Source of the DNA: Egbenema bharatensis
GTDB lineage: Bacteria > Cyanobacteriota > Cyanobacteriia > Elainellales > Elainellaceae
Length of the DNA: 64,000 nucleotides
Direction: 5' to 3'
NCBI RefSeq assembly: GCF_048077055.1
Contig: NZ_CP182236.1
Span: 5,022,001 to 5,086,000 of the forward strand
This document shows positions 35,915-44,444 of the stretch, piece by piece (position 1 is the first letter of the stretch; each line of letters starts with the position of its first letter). A program made the position numbers and the translations under genes. Below the pieces are notes generated by a model. It saw nothing but the letters and a program-made list of their open reading frames with translations, made no database searches and was not told the origin of the DNA.

Positions 35915-37843
35915 TTAGTCCACCGGGCCGCCCCCCGTGGGAATGTCAAAGGTGACAGGTGGTTCTGATTGAACCGGGGGTGGGGCTGGAGGCTGTTGTA
36001 CAACCGGAGGTGGCGGCGGAGCGGGCGGAATGTATACAGGCGCGGGAGCCGTGTAGGTGGGAAGGGGAGCTTCGGGAATTCTGGGCGCGGCAACCGGAAC
36101 GGGTTCCACCACAGCAGGACGCGGTCGGGCACTGGCAATTTGAGTGCGGAGGGCTTGCGATCGATTGCGCCAGTAAGGGGTATCGGGAAGATCGTTCAGG
36201 GCGGTATCTGCTGTCTCCCAATAGTTGCCCTCCTGGGCTTCTAAAATGCTTTCTGCCTGTGCGATCGCTGCGTTTCCCGTTGCAAGTTGTTGTTCCCAGG
36301 TGGATACCTTCGTCCTGGCATCCTCAGCCGTAGATGCGAGAGCCGGAATAGTTACTGCCAGCGAGATCACGACCTCCGCCTGGGCAATGGACTCCTCCAA
36401 ATTTTCTGCCTGCCGATTAGTGGCTCGCTCCACAATTTGGGTGGCGGATTCTGTAATTAGGCGATCGGCTTCTGGGCGCAGGGCGTGATCGGTGGGAATC
36501 GCGTTTGCGGTGGTAATGGCAGACTGGAAGCTACTGGATTCTGCCGCTGCCTTGGCATTGCTGAGTAGGGTTGAGGCGGATTCATTGATCAACGTTTGGG
36601 CCTTTTCCCCATAGTCTGGATGATCGGGCTTCACCGTTTGGGCCGCCAGAATGGCCTCTCCAAGCAGTCCATCACCCACCAGTTTCTCGGCTCGCAGAAA
36701 TGAACAACCGCTCTGAATCGCTTCAATTTGGGGATGGGGCATGAGCATACTGGTGCGATCGAGGCATTCCTCATATCTGCCCTCACTGCGGAGTAGTTCC
36801 AGTTCAGCTAAGTTCGATCGAAGTTGCAGCATCTCAGTTCCGCGCCAGATTCCCAGCCCACCTAACACGGCAACAATGGCTCCAGCTCGAATCAGCCAGC
36901 GTTTATTAGACATCAACCGCTGGGTGACTGGGGGTGAGGTGGGAGGAGCAGCAGGGGAAGGAGGGAGAACGGTAGCGACGGCTGAACTGAGCGATTCGGC
37001 TCGGATAGTGCGGAGATCGTCTAAAACCTGTTGAGCACTTTGATAGCGTTGCCGATAGTTGTGGCAAACCATGCGATCGATCAGATTCCCCAGGGCGGGA
37101 CTGATTTCAATCAGGTGTCGCCACATCACTTCATCCGTATCGGGATCATCCTGAAGCATCCAGGGGGCAGTTCCCGTCAACGCCTGAATCGCAATTTTGC
37201 CCAACGAGTAGATATCACTGCAAAATTTGGGTTTACCGCAAGCCAGCTCTGGGGACATATACCCCTTCGTTCCTACCGCCACCGTCAGGGAAGTCTGTCC
37301 GGTTGGGGCAAGCTGGGTGCCAATTTGCTTGACGACACCAAAATCAATCAACACCAGGGCATTATCCTGCGATCGACGCATGATGTTAGAGGGTTTGAGA
37401 TCCCGATGAATTACCCCGTTCTGATGGACAAAATCTAGGACAGAGAGGGTATCTTCCAGAAATTGCTGCACCTCCACCTCCGACATCGTTTTACCCGGCA
37501 TAATTTCGTGGCTGAGGTCGTGCCCGTCCACGTATTCCTGCACCAGGTAAAATTCTTGTCCTTCTTCAAAGTAGGCAGCCAGAGATGGAATTTGGGGATG
37601 GCTCCCCAATTTGCTCAATACAACTGCCTCGGAATTGAACAAACGACGAGCAATTTCTAGAGAAGCCGGATCGGTTTGCTGCGGTTGCAGTTGCTTCACC
37701 ACACACAGGTTAGAAGCTCCCACCCCTGGCATATGGATATCCTCAGCGAGGTAAGTGTATCCGAAAGCACCGTTGCCAATTCGTTTAATAATTTTATAGC
37801 GATCTCCGACAACCTGACCCTGAGTCAGTCCTACCGCTTGCAT
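35915..37843 (-). CDS. Ser/Thr protein kinase with a membrane span and Pro-rich tail
   Basis: 642 residues. The kinase domain covers 14-285: GNGAFGYTY, VVKQLQ, HRDLKPSNIM, IDFGVVKQIG and GTKGYMSPEL, so all catalytic residues are intact, unlike the kinase at 6201. A membrane span (about 317-333, IRAGAIVAVLGGLGIW) follows, then an extracytoplasmic helical region of about 200 residues with repeated A-x-A-I/L patterns and a Pro-rich tail (PAPVYIPPAPPPPPVV). This is the common cyanobacterial one-span kinase architecture. Its input signal is unknown. Confidence 0.92.
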   Translation of the reverse strand: MQAVGLTQGQVVGDRYKIIKRIGNGAFGYTYLAEDIHMPGVGASNLCVVKQLQPQQTDPASLEIARRLFNSEAVVLSKLGSHPQIPSLAAYFEEGQEFYLVQEYVDGHDLSHEIMPGKTMSEVEVQQFLEDTLSVLDFVHQNGVIHRDLKPSNIMRRSQDNALVLIDFGVVKQIGTQLAPTGQTSLTVAVGTKGYMSPELACGKPKFCSDIYSLGKIAIQALTGTAPWMLQDDPDTDEVMWRHLIEISPALGNLIDRMVCHNYRQRYQSAQQVLDDLRTIRAESLSSAVATVLPPSPAAPPTSPPVTQRLMSNKRWLIRAGAIVAVLGGLGIWRGTEMLQLRSNLAELELLRSEGRYEECLDRTSMLMPHPQIEAIQSGCSFLRAEKLVGDGLLGEAILAAQTVKPDHPDYGEKAQTLINESASTLLSNAKAAAESSSFQSAITTANAIPTDHALRPEADRLITESATQIVERATNRQAENLEESIAQAEVVISLAVTIPALASTAEDARTKVSTWEQQLATGNAAIAQAESILEAQEGNYWETADTALNDLPDTPYWRNRSQALRTQIASARPRPAVVEPVPVAAPRIPEAPLPTYTAPAPVYIPPAPPPPPVVQQPPAPPPVQSEPPVTFDIPTGGGPVD

Positions 37844-37992
37844 AACGCACTTGCCCTAGTTTTTACTTAGAACATAACATGGATATTCCGGCGGAGGTAA
37901 CACATTTCAATAAATATGAAGTTGCTATCGTGACGCTGTTATGGTGACGCTGTTATGGTGAAAAATTTGCGATAAAACGGCATCCAATTTTG

Positions 37993-38022
37993 AAAGGACG
38001 CACGGCGGTGCGCTCCTACGGG
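37993..38022. repeat. Short member of repeat C (GGACGCACGGCGGTGCGCTCC)
   Basis: Hairpin-forming GACGCACGGCGGTGCGCTCC related to GGCGCACTGCTGTGCGCCCC elsewhere in the window. Confidence 0.6.
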
Positions 38023-38046
38023 GGTTGATGTAATAAAGACCTGTGG

Positions 38047-38816
38047 TTAACTTATCCAACCGCAACAGGTACAGCCCTGCCGACTCCAGGGTTCTGCTGG
38101 CGGGGAAAGCGGATGTTGGCAACGAGGACAGTAGGCGAGTGGTTCAGGAATAACCGTTGGCATGGAAATCGGCTGGCGATCGTGTCTGATTTGTAACCAT
38201 AGGGATGCGATCGCAGAACCAGGGTTGACCCTATCGTCAGCAGGAGATTTGGGAGTGGAAGATGAACCGTTGGAGGCGATCGCACCGGGTAGGGGAGAGG
38301 GAATGGGGAGTGGGGGAACTGCCTTCTGAGGGAGAGGAGCGTTGCTCAGAAGGCGATCGACTTTCCCTCCAAATCAGCCATCCTGGGAATCAGGACTTCT
38401 AGTTGAGTCAGGCGGTGCGCGAGGCGATCGAGGGCTGCGGTCAGGTTGGGGGGCAAGTCCTGGGGAGGCGGATGATCCGGTGATAGATGATGGGTGAGCA
38501 AATCTGAAATCGCATCTGAAGTGGTTGCATTGCTCGGAGAATTTGCAGTGCCTGGAGGATTGGAAGCGATCGGTAGACTTGAAGTGCTTGGCGGACTTAC
38601 AGCCTCGGAATCTGCCCTTTGCTGCTGCCCCAGGACGGACTGCAAAACCTCCAGAATTGCCTGAGTCGCCGTTTCTCCGGGTCGGCAGTGCTGATGGATC
38701 GCGTCAACTAGCTCACTCGGCAATTCCACTGTAGTCAATGGATTGGAGGGTTCGGGAGGAGTCAAGTTGTCTTTGGGATCAATCTCCTCCGGTAAAGTTC
38801 TCTGCTTGTCAGTCAT
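38047..38816 (-). CDS. Hypothetical protein with C-terminal zinc ribbon, one-base frameshift near 38364
   Basis: About 256 residues when restored. The first 156 residues contain TVELPSELVDAIHQHCRPGE and a coiled segment ending LIPRMADLEGK. The annotated frame would then stop at once. Adding one base to AAA or GGG (plus-strand 38362-38367) gives LEGKVDRLLSN, a natural continuation of the coil, a Pro/Ser linker and finally CPRCQHPLSPPAEP then CTCCGWIS*, a CxxC...CxxC ribbon. The ribbon's presence in frame supports the single-gene reading. No family recognised. Confidence 0.65.
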
Positions 38817-39079
38817 ATCTTGCCTGCACCAAAAGACTTATACTCAGCCTGGACTGATGGTTTGCCCGAATGATTTGCACCGATAATTTGTACAACACCC
38901 GATCGCAGACACCCGACTCAGATCAAGTGGATGCTGCTGAATTTAGGATGCCCGTCTCAGGCAGGGAACTAACCGCGCCGAGGGGGATTTCGGATTTTAA
39001 ATTTTAGATTTTGACCAGACTGGCTACACTAGGAAATTATTCGGTGGAATAATTTTGAGTTAGAGGGGAGAAGCGACCT

Positions 39080-39718
39080 ATGGTGTTAGGAATGGCAGCA
39101 GGAACGGAGTTAGGAATGGAGTTAGGAAAAGTTGTCAAGTCCAACTCCCACTGTGATTATGTGGTGCAAGTCCACGATCGCATGGCGGTCAGCAGTCCTC
39201 CAGGAGCGGATGATTTTGGCTTTGGCTGCTTTGTCAAATTGGCAGATTGTGATCGACACTGGGCGATCGGGGTAATTTACAATTCCCAACTTTTTAATCC
39301 CTCGTTTCTCAACAATGGCCCCCGCCTGACCAGTGAACCCGATCCGTTATTTACCCCAGACTTAATTACAGAAACCCGGACGCTGTTAGGAGTGGTACTG
39401 ATTGGTTCAATGGCTGAGACTGGCGATCAAACCTATGGCGTTCACGGTATTCCTCGCGTCATTGTTCCAGTCAATACACCGGTTTACTTAATGAACCAAT
39501 CCGAAGTCTACCAGTTTCACCTGAACGAACAGCAACGACCTCAGTTTTGCTACTACAGTCATCTACTGCGCTGTGGGGGAGGCTTTGCAGCCCAGCTCAC
39601 TCAGCAGGTGTTGATGGAACTTGCAGACAGTCAGCTCTTTTCCGGGGCAGAACAGCGGGCCCTGGAGATGTTGTGTAAGGAGTTGGCTTGGAAGAATACG
39701 ATGGCGGTGATGAAGTGA
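39080..39718 (+). CDS. Conserved hypothetical protein, HAS-barrel-like N-terminus
   Basis: 212 residues. LGKVVKSNSHCDYVVQVHD and DDFGFGCFVKL, then GVIYNSQLFNPSFLNNGPRL, recall the HAS-barrel found at the N-terminus of HerA-like ATPases, here without an ATPase domain. The rest (RVIVPVNTPVYLMNQSEV, FCYYSHLLRCGG) is typical of a cyanobacterial family of unknown role. The start is uncertain: three ATGs lie in a local GGAGTTAGGAAT duplication, and the one near 39116 (MELGKVVKS) best matches expectation. Confidence 0.62.
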   Translation: MVLGMAAGTELGMELGKVVKSNSHCDYVVQVHDRMAVSSPPGADDFGFGCFVKLADCDRHWAIGVIYNSQLFNPSFLNNGPRLTSEPDPLFTPDLITETRTLLGVVLIGSMAETGDQTYGVHGIPRVIVPVNTPVYLMNQSEVYQFHLNEQQRPQFCYYSHLLRCGGGFAAQLTQQVLMELADSQLFSGAEQRALEMLCKELAWKNTMAVMK

Positions 39719-39793
39719 GGAGTGAGGAGTGAGGAGTGTTCGCGCAGCCTTTAGGAGTGAGGAGTGAGGTAGGGGCGAATTGCGTTCGCCCGT
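39716..39793. repeat. Heptanucleotide GAGGAGT tandem tract and adjacent palindrome
   Basis: Several GGAGTGA units (39718-39767), then GGGCGAATTGCGTTCGCCC, a hairpin (39774-39792) between two convergent genes. Confidence 0.75.
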
Positions 39794-39811
39794 GCGGGGA
39801 GTGGGGTGGGG

Positions 39812-40150
39812 CTAAAAATTAATGTCATCAATCAGAGCTTCGATCGGCTGACGGTAGGCAAAAATGGCGAAATCAGTTTGTTGTTCCTTGAGAACGTGCA
39901 GGATGACCTGAGAGAGTTCCTGAGAGACGATCGCCCGAATTTCCAGGCCAGTTTCGACAAAGCTAGATGAAGTTTCAGGATCCGCCGATCGCCGCATATA
40001 GCGTCCTTCTCCCTGAACTTCGCTGACGGTATAGCTTCTAACCTTCAGGTCTTTCAGCAGCATGATCAGGCTATCCTTCAGGACAGATTCACTGATAACG
40101 GTGACAAGATAGGCGGGTTCTACGAGGGAGAATTGATCGATGTCGAGCAT
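39812..40150 (-). CDS. PII-like signalling protein (SbtB/GlnB superfamily)
   Basis: 112 residues, the size of PII. AYLVTVISESVLKDSLIMLL, then RSYTVSEVQGEGRYMRR (T-loop region start), SSFVETGLEIRAIVS and AIFAYRQPIEAL follow the ferredoxin-like PII layout. The T-loop lacks the GlnB Tyr/Ser modification segment, so it is closer to SbtB/carboxysome-type PII proteins. No sbtA or glnK partner is adjacent. PII-like proteins bind adenyl nucleotides at the subunit interface; the ligand here is unknown. Confidence 0.68.
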   Translation of the reverse strand: MLDIDQFSLVEPAYLVTVISESVLKDSLIMLLKDLKVRSYTVSEVQGEGRYMRRSADPETSSSFVETGLEIRAIVSQELSQVILHVLKEQQTDFAIFAYRQPIEALIDDINF

Positions 40151-40276
40151 GGAGGAGTGAGGAGTGGGGAGTGAGGAGTGGGGAGTGAGGAGTGAGGAGT
40201 GAGGAGTGGGGAGTGAGGAGTGGGGAGTGGGGAGTGAGGAGTGGGGAGTGAGGAGTGAGGAGTGAGGAGTGGGGAG
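40150..40276. repeat. Heptanucleotide STRR tract (GGAGTGA / GGAGTGG)
   Basis: About eighteen units with alternating A/G at the seventh position, directly upstream of the PII-like start. Its position in that gene's 5' leader could affect expression. Confidence 0.92.
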
Positions 40277-40355
40277 TAAATCTGCTTTTATGGGGCAAAT
40301 AGCCTGCTCTCCTGTTGGACGAACATCTTACCCCTTGTGAGATAAACATTCTCCC

Positions 40356-40388
40356 CTCTTGTGGGATGGGCATCTTGCCCGTCCTGCC
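40356..40388 (+). repeat. Hairpin repeat A, diverged copy
   Basis: CTCTTGTGGGATGGGCATCT then TGCCCGTCCTGCC. Several changes in the 3' half. Confidence 0.72.
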
Positions 40389-40429
40389 TGGTAAGGTACA
40401 TTGCCCACACTGAACTGAATGCTATGCCG

Positions 40430-41404
40430 CTACGGGCGCACAATAAACTCAGACTGGATCGGCTCAACTTGATTAGCAGTCTCCAACGCCTGATAAATCA
40501 AAGCTGCAATTTCAGCGCGAGTGACAGGGGCTGCTGGCGCGAGGGCACTGGGTTCTGGGTGATTGACAACTACCCCCGATTCTGTCGCTGAGGCAACGAT
40601 AGGCACAGCCCAGTCTGAAATCTGATCGCTATCTTCGTAAATGGCTACAGATTCCTCTGGATTAGAAACTTCCGGTAGCTGGGCACCATTTGTCAGTGAT
40701 ACCAGTACTTGCTGTTTGGAAATCTGATCATTGGGAGCAAAATTGCCCTCAGGGTAGCCGCTCAGAAATCCAGCTTGAACGGCTTCATCGATCGCAGTCC
40801 TGGCCCAGAAATCTTCGGGAACATCAGGGAAGTCGATCGCCTCAGCGCGCTGATCCGGTGGCAGGATATTCTCAAGCAGGGCAGCGTACTCCGCCCGACT
40901 GACAGGCGTTTCTGGCTGGAACGTACCATCGTCGAACCCAGTGATGATTCCCCGGCGGCTCAACTCAGCGATGAAGGGATAGGCCCAGTAGTCTTGGGGG
41001 ACATCTGTAAATTCCACCGCTTCACCCGTGGCAGGGGGGGCGACTACAACGGGAATCGGCGCAGGGACGACCGTTCCAGTCGTGGTAGGAGCCAATGCCG
41101 TTCCAGGTTGGACGGCCCTGGGAGAGGGAGTCACCGTCTGGACACCGGGAGTAGGGGTTGTCCTCACCTGAGGAGAGGGGGCAGGTAAGCGAGTGGCTTC
41201 TGGAGATTCGGAAAGGAGGAAGGGCCTGCGTTCTGCGGTGGTGGGACTGGGAAACAGTTGCAGATCAGCAAATCGGAACCCTGCATCTCTGCGGGTGAGT
41301 CCCCAAAACAAAATAGAACCGATCGCCGCCAAAGAAACCAGAATGGCAATGAATTCGTCAAAACCCAGATCACGATCGCGGGAGGGAGGGGGTTGTCCAG
41401 TCAT
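40430..41404 (-). CDS. SLH-domain protein with N-terminal membrane anchor
   Basis: 324 residues. N-terminal span at 17-35 (FIAILVSLAAIGSILFWGL), a Pro/Thr-rich linker (60-130), then SLH repeats: FTDVPQDYWAYPFIAELSRR with GFDDGTFQPETPVSRAE; FPDVPEDFWARTAIDEAVQA with YPEGNFAPNDQISKQQ; and a diverged third (ISDWAVPIVASATESG). SLH domains bind cell-wall polymers, in many bacteria pyruvylated by CsaB (encoded at 3656). A membrane-anchored periplasmic wall-binding role is inferred. Confidence 0.92.
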   Translation of the reverse strand: MTGQPPPSRDRDLGFDEFIAILVSLAAIGSILFWGLTRRDAGFRFADLQLFPSPTTAERRPFLLSESPEATRLPAPSPQVRTTPTPGVQTVTPSPRAVQPGTALAPTTTGTVVPAPIPVVVAPPATGEAVEFTDVPQDYWAYPFIAELSRRGIITGFDDGTFQPETPVSRAEYAALLENILPPDQRAEAIDFPDVPEDFWARTAIDEAVQAGFLSGYPEGNFAPNDQISKQQVLVSLTNGAQLPEVSNPEESVAIYEDSDQISDWAVPIVASATESGVVVNHPEPSALAPAAPVTRAEIAALIYQALETANQVEPIQSEFIVRP

Positions 41405-41532
41405 GATTAGATTCAGCTACAAAACTCAACAGCACCGACAGGGTCATCGCAGATCATGCCGCAAATAAATAACACCTTGGTGCTGAGATTACCACAGGAA
41501 TGCGGAGATAGAACAAGTTTGTGCCGATCAAT

Positions 41533-42402
41533 TCACTCTAAATCTCCCGTAAAGGCCGAAAACGGATCGAGCCACATCAGCATGATTCGCTTCAGTTGGT
41601 TCATATCCCGGTACACTTCCTGCTTGACAAACTGCCCGATCGCATCCAGAGGTGAGAATTCTGTCCCACTTTGCCAATTCACATCCTGTCCTAACGGAGT
41701 TAAATGATTGCCTTTGAGGATTTGGACTGCGGTTAGCTTGGGAAACCGTTCTTGCAAAATGTCATGCAGCGATCGAGTTTGATCGATATCATCGTTGGTG
41801 AATTTAACTAGCAGGTTGCGTTGAACCTGATATTTGTCCAAAACCAGTTGAAATGTTTGCTCTGGCGATGGGGTGAATTCCACATCAAACTCTGGTACAG
41901 CAAAGGGAGGTAAGGCTTGGGTCGAAAATTGGGCTGCTACCTGCGAGACAAATCGAGTTGCAATTTGCGAAGTAAAGCGGGAGAAATCTGTCATCTGTTC
42001 CAACATGGGAATAGAACGTCGGGCTGGATAATTGTTGAATGAAATCAGGATATTTCCGGCGCGCTCCTGCGGATACAGACTACCAATCAACAAATGCAGT
42101 TTACAGCCCATGCTATGCCCCACACCATAGATGGGTAAGGAACCTAAGTTCAGGTCAGCCTGTAATTGTTCGAGTGCCAGATTCGATAACCGCATCACCC
42201 GCTGGGCGATCGTCGTATGATCCAGGGTATTGACAAACGGAGTGGCCACGATCGCGTACCCTTGAGTTGCCAGGTGTTCCAGTAAATTGCGATAGGTCAC
42301 CTGGGGAGCGGTCGCCACAAAAGCTCCACCTAAAAAATGCACAATTGCCTTGGGCTGGGACGGAACCAGAACCCAATTTCCGTAAATTTCGCGCCATTCC
42401 AT
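41533..42402 (-). CDS. DUF1350 family protein (alpha/beta-hydrolase-like)
   Basis: 289 residues from ATG at 42402 (MEWREIYGNWVLVP); an in-frame GTG nine codons upstream is an alternative. The blocks IVHFLGGAFVATAPQVTYRN, GYAIVATPF, YGVGHSMGCKLHLLIGSL and RAGNILISFNNYPARRSIP are characteristic. GHSMGCKLH resembles a nucleophile elbow (G-x-S-x-G). Homologues are found in cyanobacteria and plastids; the substrate is not known. Divergent from the ABCD-type transporter gene. Confidence 0.87.
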   Translation of the reverse strand: MEWREIYGNWVLVPSQPKAIVHFLGGAFVATAPQVTYRNLLEHLATQGYAIVATPFVNTLDHTTIAQRVMRLSNLALEQLQADLNLGSLPIYGVGHSMGCKLHLLIGSLYPQERAGNILISFNNYPARRSIPMLEQMTDFSRFTSQIATRFVSQVAAQFSTQALPPFAVPEFDVEFTPSPEQTFQLVLDKYQVQRNLLVKFTNDDIDQTRSLHDILQERFPKLTAVQILKGNHLTPLGQDVNWQSGTEFSPLDAIGQFVKQEVYRDMNQLKRIMLMWLDPFSAFTGDLE

Positions 42403-42737
42403 AGCTAGAGCCGATTGATTGATATTCACATAACTTTAGATAAAGTCTAACGAATTCCAGCGTGCCGTAGGGTAAGCACTCACTTCCCTCATCTTCTGAC
42501 CCAATTCACCGATCGCAATCTATACCCATGCATCGATTCAAATTCTGTCAAATCCCATCAAAATCCATTTAGGATCGGGAATTAATAACTTGTGTAACCT
42601 TCTACCTTGTTAATTGGGCAGGTAAGATGCCCACCTCACAAGAATTTCAGGTTATGCAATTTTCATTTCTCAGGATCACGGTAGTGCCCGCAGGTTCCGT
42701 TTGGCTGATTTGGACTGATTGAAAGGAAAACAGATTG
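42403..42737. other. Divergent intergenic region with hairpin repeat A
   Basis: 335 bp. Contains a minus-orientation repeat A copy at 42614-42643 (GGGCAGGTAAGATGCCCACC). The transporter gene is preceded by GAAAGGAAAA. No gene is seen. Confidence 0.6.
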
Positions 42738-44444
42738 ATGGATCGACTGAATTTCAAGGTACTGCACCAGTTTTGGACGATCGCCAAGTCCTACTGGTCA
42801 GGGGATGAGAAGTGGCAGGCCAGGGGGTTACTGCTGGGTGTGGTGCTGTGTTTGCTGACCTATACCGGGTTAAGTGTGGTTCTGAACAATAAGCGGGGAG
42901 TCTTGATTTCTGCCCTTTCTGCCCAGGATGAATCCCGCTTCTGGCAAACGGTGATCATTTTCCTGGCAGTGCTGGTGATCTACGCGCCCCTCCTGGCGGG
43001 CTATACCTATCTGCGCGATCGGCTGAGTTTGCAGTGGCGGCAATGGTTGACCCATCGGTTTGTGAATCAGTACTTTGGCGATCGGGCATACTATAATCTG
43101 CAAATTTCGGGTAGTGACATTGATAACCCGGATCAGCGGATTGCTGAAGATGTGCGCAGCTTTACTCAGGAATCCCTGGCGTTTTTGCTGGTGCTGGTGG
43201 AATCCGTCCTGTCGGTCATTGCCTTTAGCAGTGTCCTTTGGGGCATTTCTAAACCCCTGGTGTTTTTCCTGGTGCTGTATGCCCTGGTGGGGACTCTGGT
43301 GACGACCGTTGTGTTTGGTAGGCCCCTGGTGCGGTTGAACTTTGAACAACTGAAAAAAGAAGCCAACCTCCGCTTTAGCCTGGTGCGAATTCGGGAAAAT
43401 GCTGAGTCGATCGCCTTTTACCAGGGGGAAGATCGGGAGTCCCATCAGGTGAAACAGCGATTTGCCGAGGTATTTGAAAACGTAAAACGCCTGCTGATTT
43501 GGGAGCTAAATCTGAATGTTGTCACCAATGCCTACGAGTTTATTCCCTTTATCCTGCCTGCCCTGGTGGTAGCTCCAGGAATTTTTGCCGGGGAGATCGA
43601 AGTGGGGAAGGTGTCCGAGGCGCAGGGAGCCTTTATCCGCGTCTTTTTCTCGCTGAATGTGGTGGTGTCTCGCTTCCAGGCGTTGACGACCTTCGGGGCG
43701 GGCATTAACCGTCTATACACCTTTGCTGAATTTCTGGAGCCGGGCGAAGCAGAACCCACCGATGAGTTTCCCAAAATTCAAACCTTCACAGACGATCGCC
43801 TCGCAGTGGAACATCTGAACCTGCAAACTCCGAACTATCAGCGGACGTTGATCGAAGATTTGTCTGTGGAGTTGCCCACTGGGGCTGGGCTGCTGGTGAT
43901 GGGGCCGAGTGGGTGTGGCAAAAGTTCTCTGCTGCGGGCGATCGCCGGATTGTGGAATGCTGGTACGGGAACGATCGTCCGTCCTGAAGCGGATCAGATC
44001 CTATTTCTGCCCCAACGTCCTTATATGGTGCTGGGTACACTCCGCGATCAGTTGCTCTATCCCAAGACCCACCTGGAAGTGAGTGATGAGCAGTTGCAGC
44101 AGGTATTGGCTCAGGTGAATCTGGCTGGATTAGACGAACGAATGGGTGGCTTTGATGCCGAGCAGGAGTGGGCGGATGTGCTGTCTTTAGGGGAACAACA
44201 ACGGTTAACCTTTGCTCGATTGCTGCTGAATAAACCCACCTACGCCATTCTGGATGAGGCGACCAGTGCCCTGGATTTGAGCAACGAGGAGCAACTTTAC
44301 CAGCACCTGAAGGCGATCGGCAGCACGTTTCTCAGCGTTGGTCATCGCTCCACCCTGGCGAACTACCATCAGTCTCTCCTGCAACTGTCCCAGGATAAAA
44401 CCTGGCAGATGAAATCCCTGAATTATCCATTGAACAGTAATTGA
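42738..44444 (+). CDS. ABC transporter, fused permease/ATPase of the SbmA/BacA-like (ABCD) type
   Basis: 568 residues from ATG at 42738; TTG at 42735 is also possible. The N-terminal half has the ABC_membrane_2 fold (spans near 30-50, 70-90, 150-190, 260-280) with YYNLQISGSDIDNPDQRIAE. The C-terminal ATPase has Walker A GPSGCGKSS, signature LSLGEQQRL, Walker B YAILDEATSALD and GHRSTL. The LSLGE signature and NPDQRI block are marks of peroxisomal-ABCD-like and BacA-like transporters, which carry fatty acyl or peptide substrates. Its end is overlapped by the antisense split-GUN4 gene. Confidence 0.92.
   Translation: MDRLNFKVLHQFWTIAKSYWSGDEKWQARGLLLGVVLCLLTYTGLSVVLNNKRGVLISALSAQDESRFWQTVIIFLAVLVIYAPLLAGYTYLRDRLSLQWRQWLTHRFVNQYFGDRAYYNLQISGSDIDNPDQRIAEDVRSFTQESLAFLLVLVESVLSVIAFSSVLWGISKPLVFFLVLYALVGTLVTTVVFGRPLVRLNFEQLKKEANLRFSLVRIRENAESIAFYQGEDRESHQVKQRFAEVFENVKRLLIWELNLNVVTNAYEFIPFILPALVVAPGIFAGEIEVGKVSEAQGAFIRVFFSLNVVVSRFQALTTFGAGINRLYTFAEFLEPGEAEPTDEFPKIQTFTDDRLAVEHLNLQTPNYQRTLIEDLSVELPTGAGLLVMGPSGCGKSSLLRAIAGLWNAGTGTIVRPEADQILFLPQRPYMVLGTLRDQLLYPKTHLEVSDEQLQQVLAQVNLAGLDERMGGFDAEQEWADVLSLGEQQRLTFARLLLNKPTYAILDEATSALDLSNEEQLYQHLKAIGSTFLSVGHRSTLANYHQSLLQLSQDKTWQMKSLNYPLNSN

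Noticed and set aside
40150..40276. Possible Yfr1-type small RNA because of ACTCCTCAC-like sequence on the minus strand
   Set aside because: It is a plain heptamer tandem repeat; the flanking stems of Yfr1 are absent.
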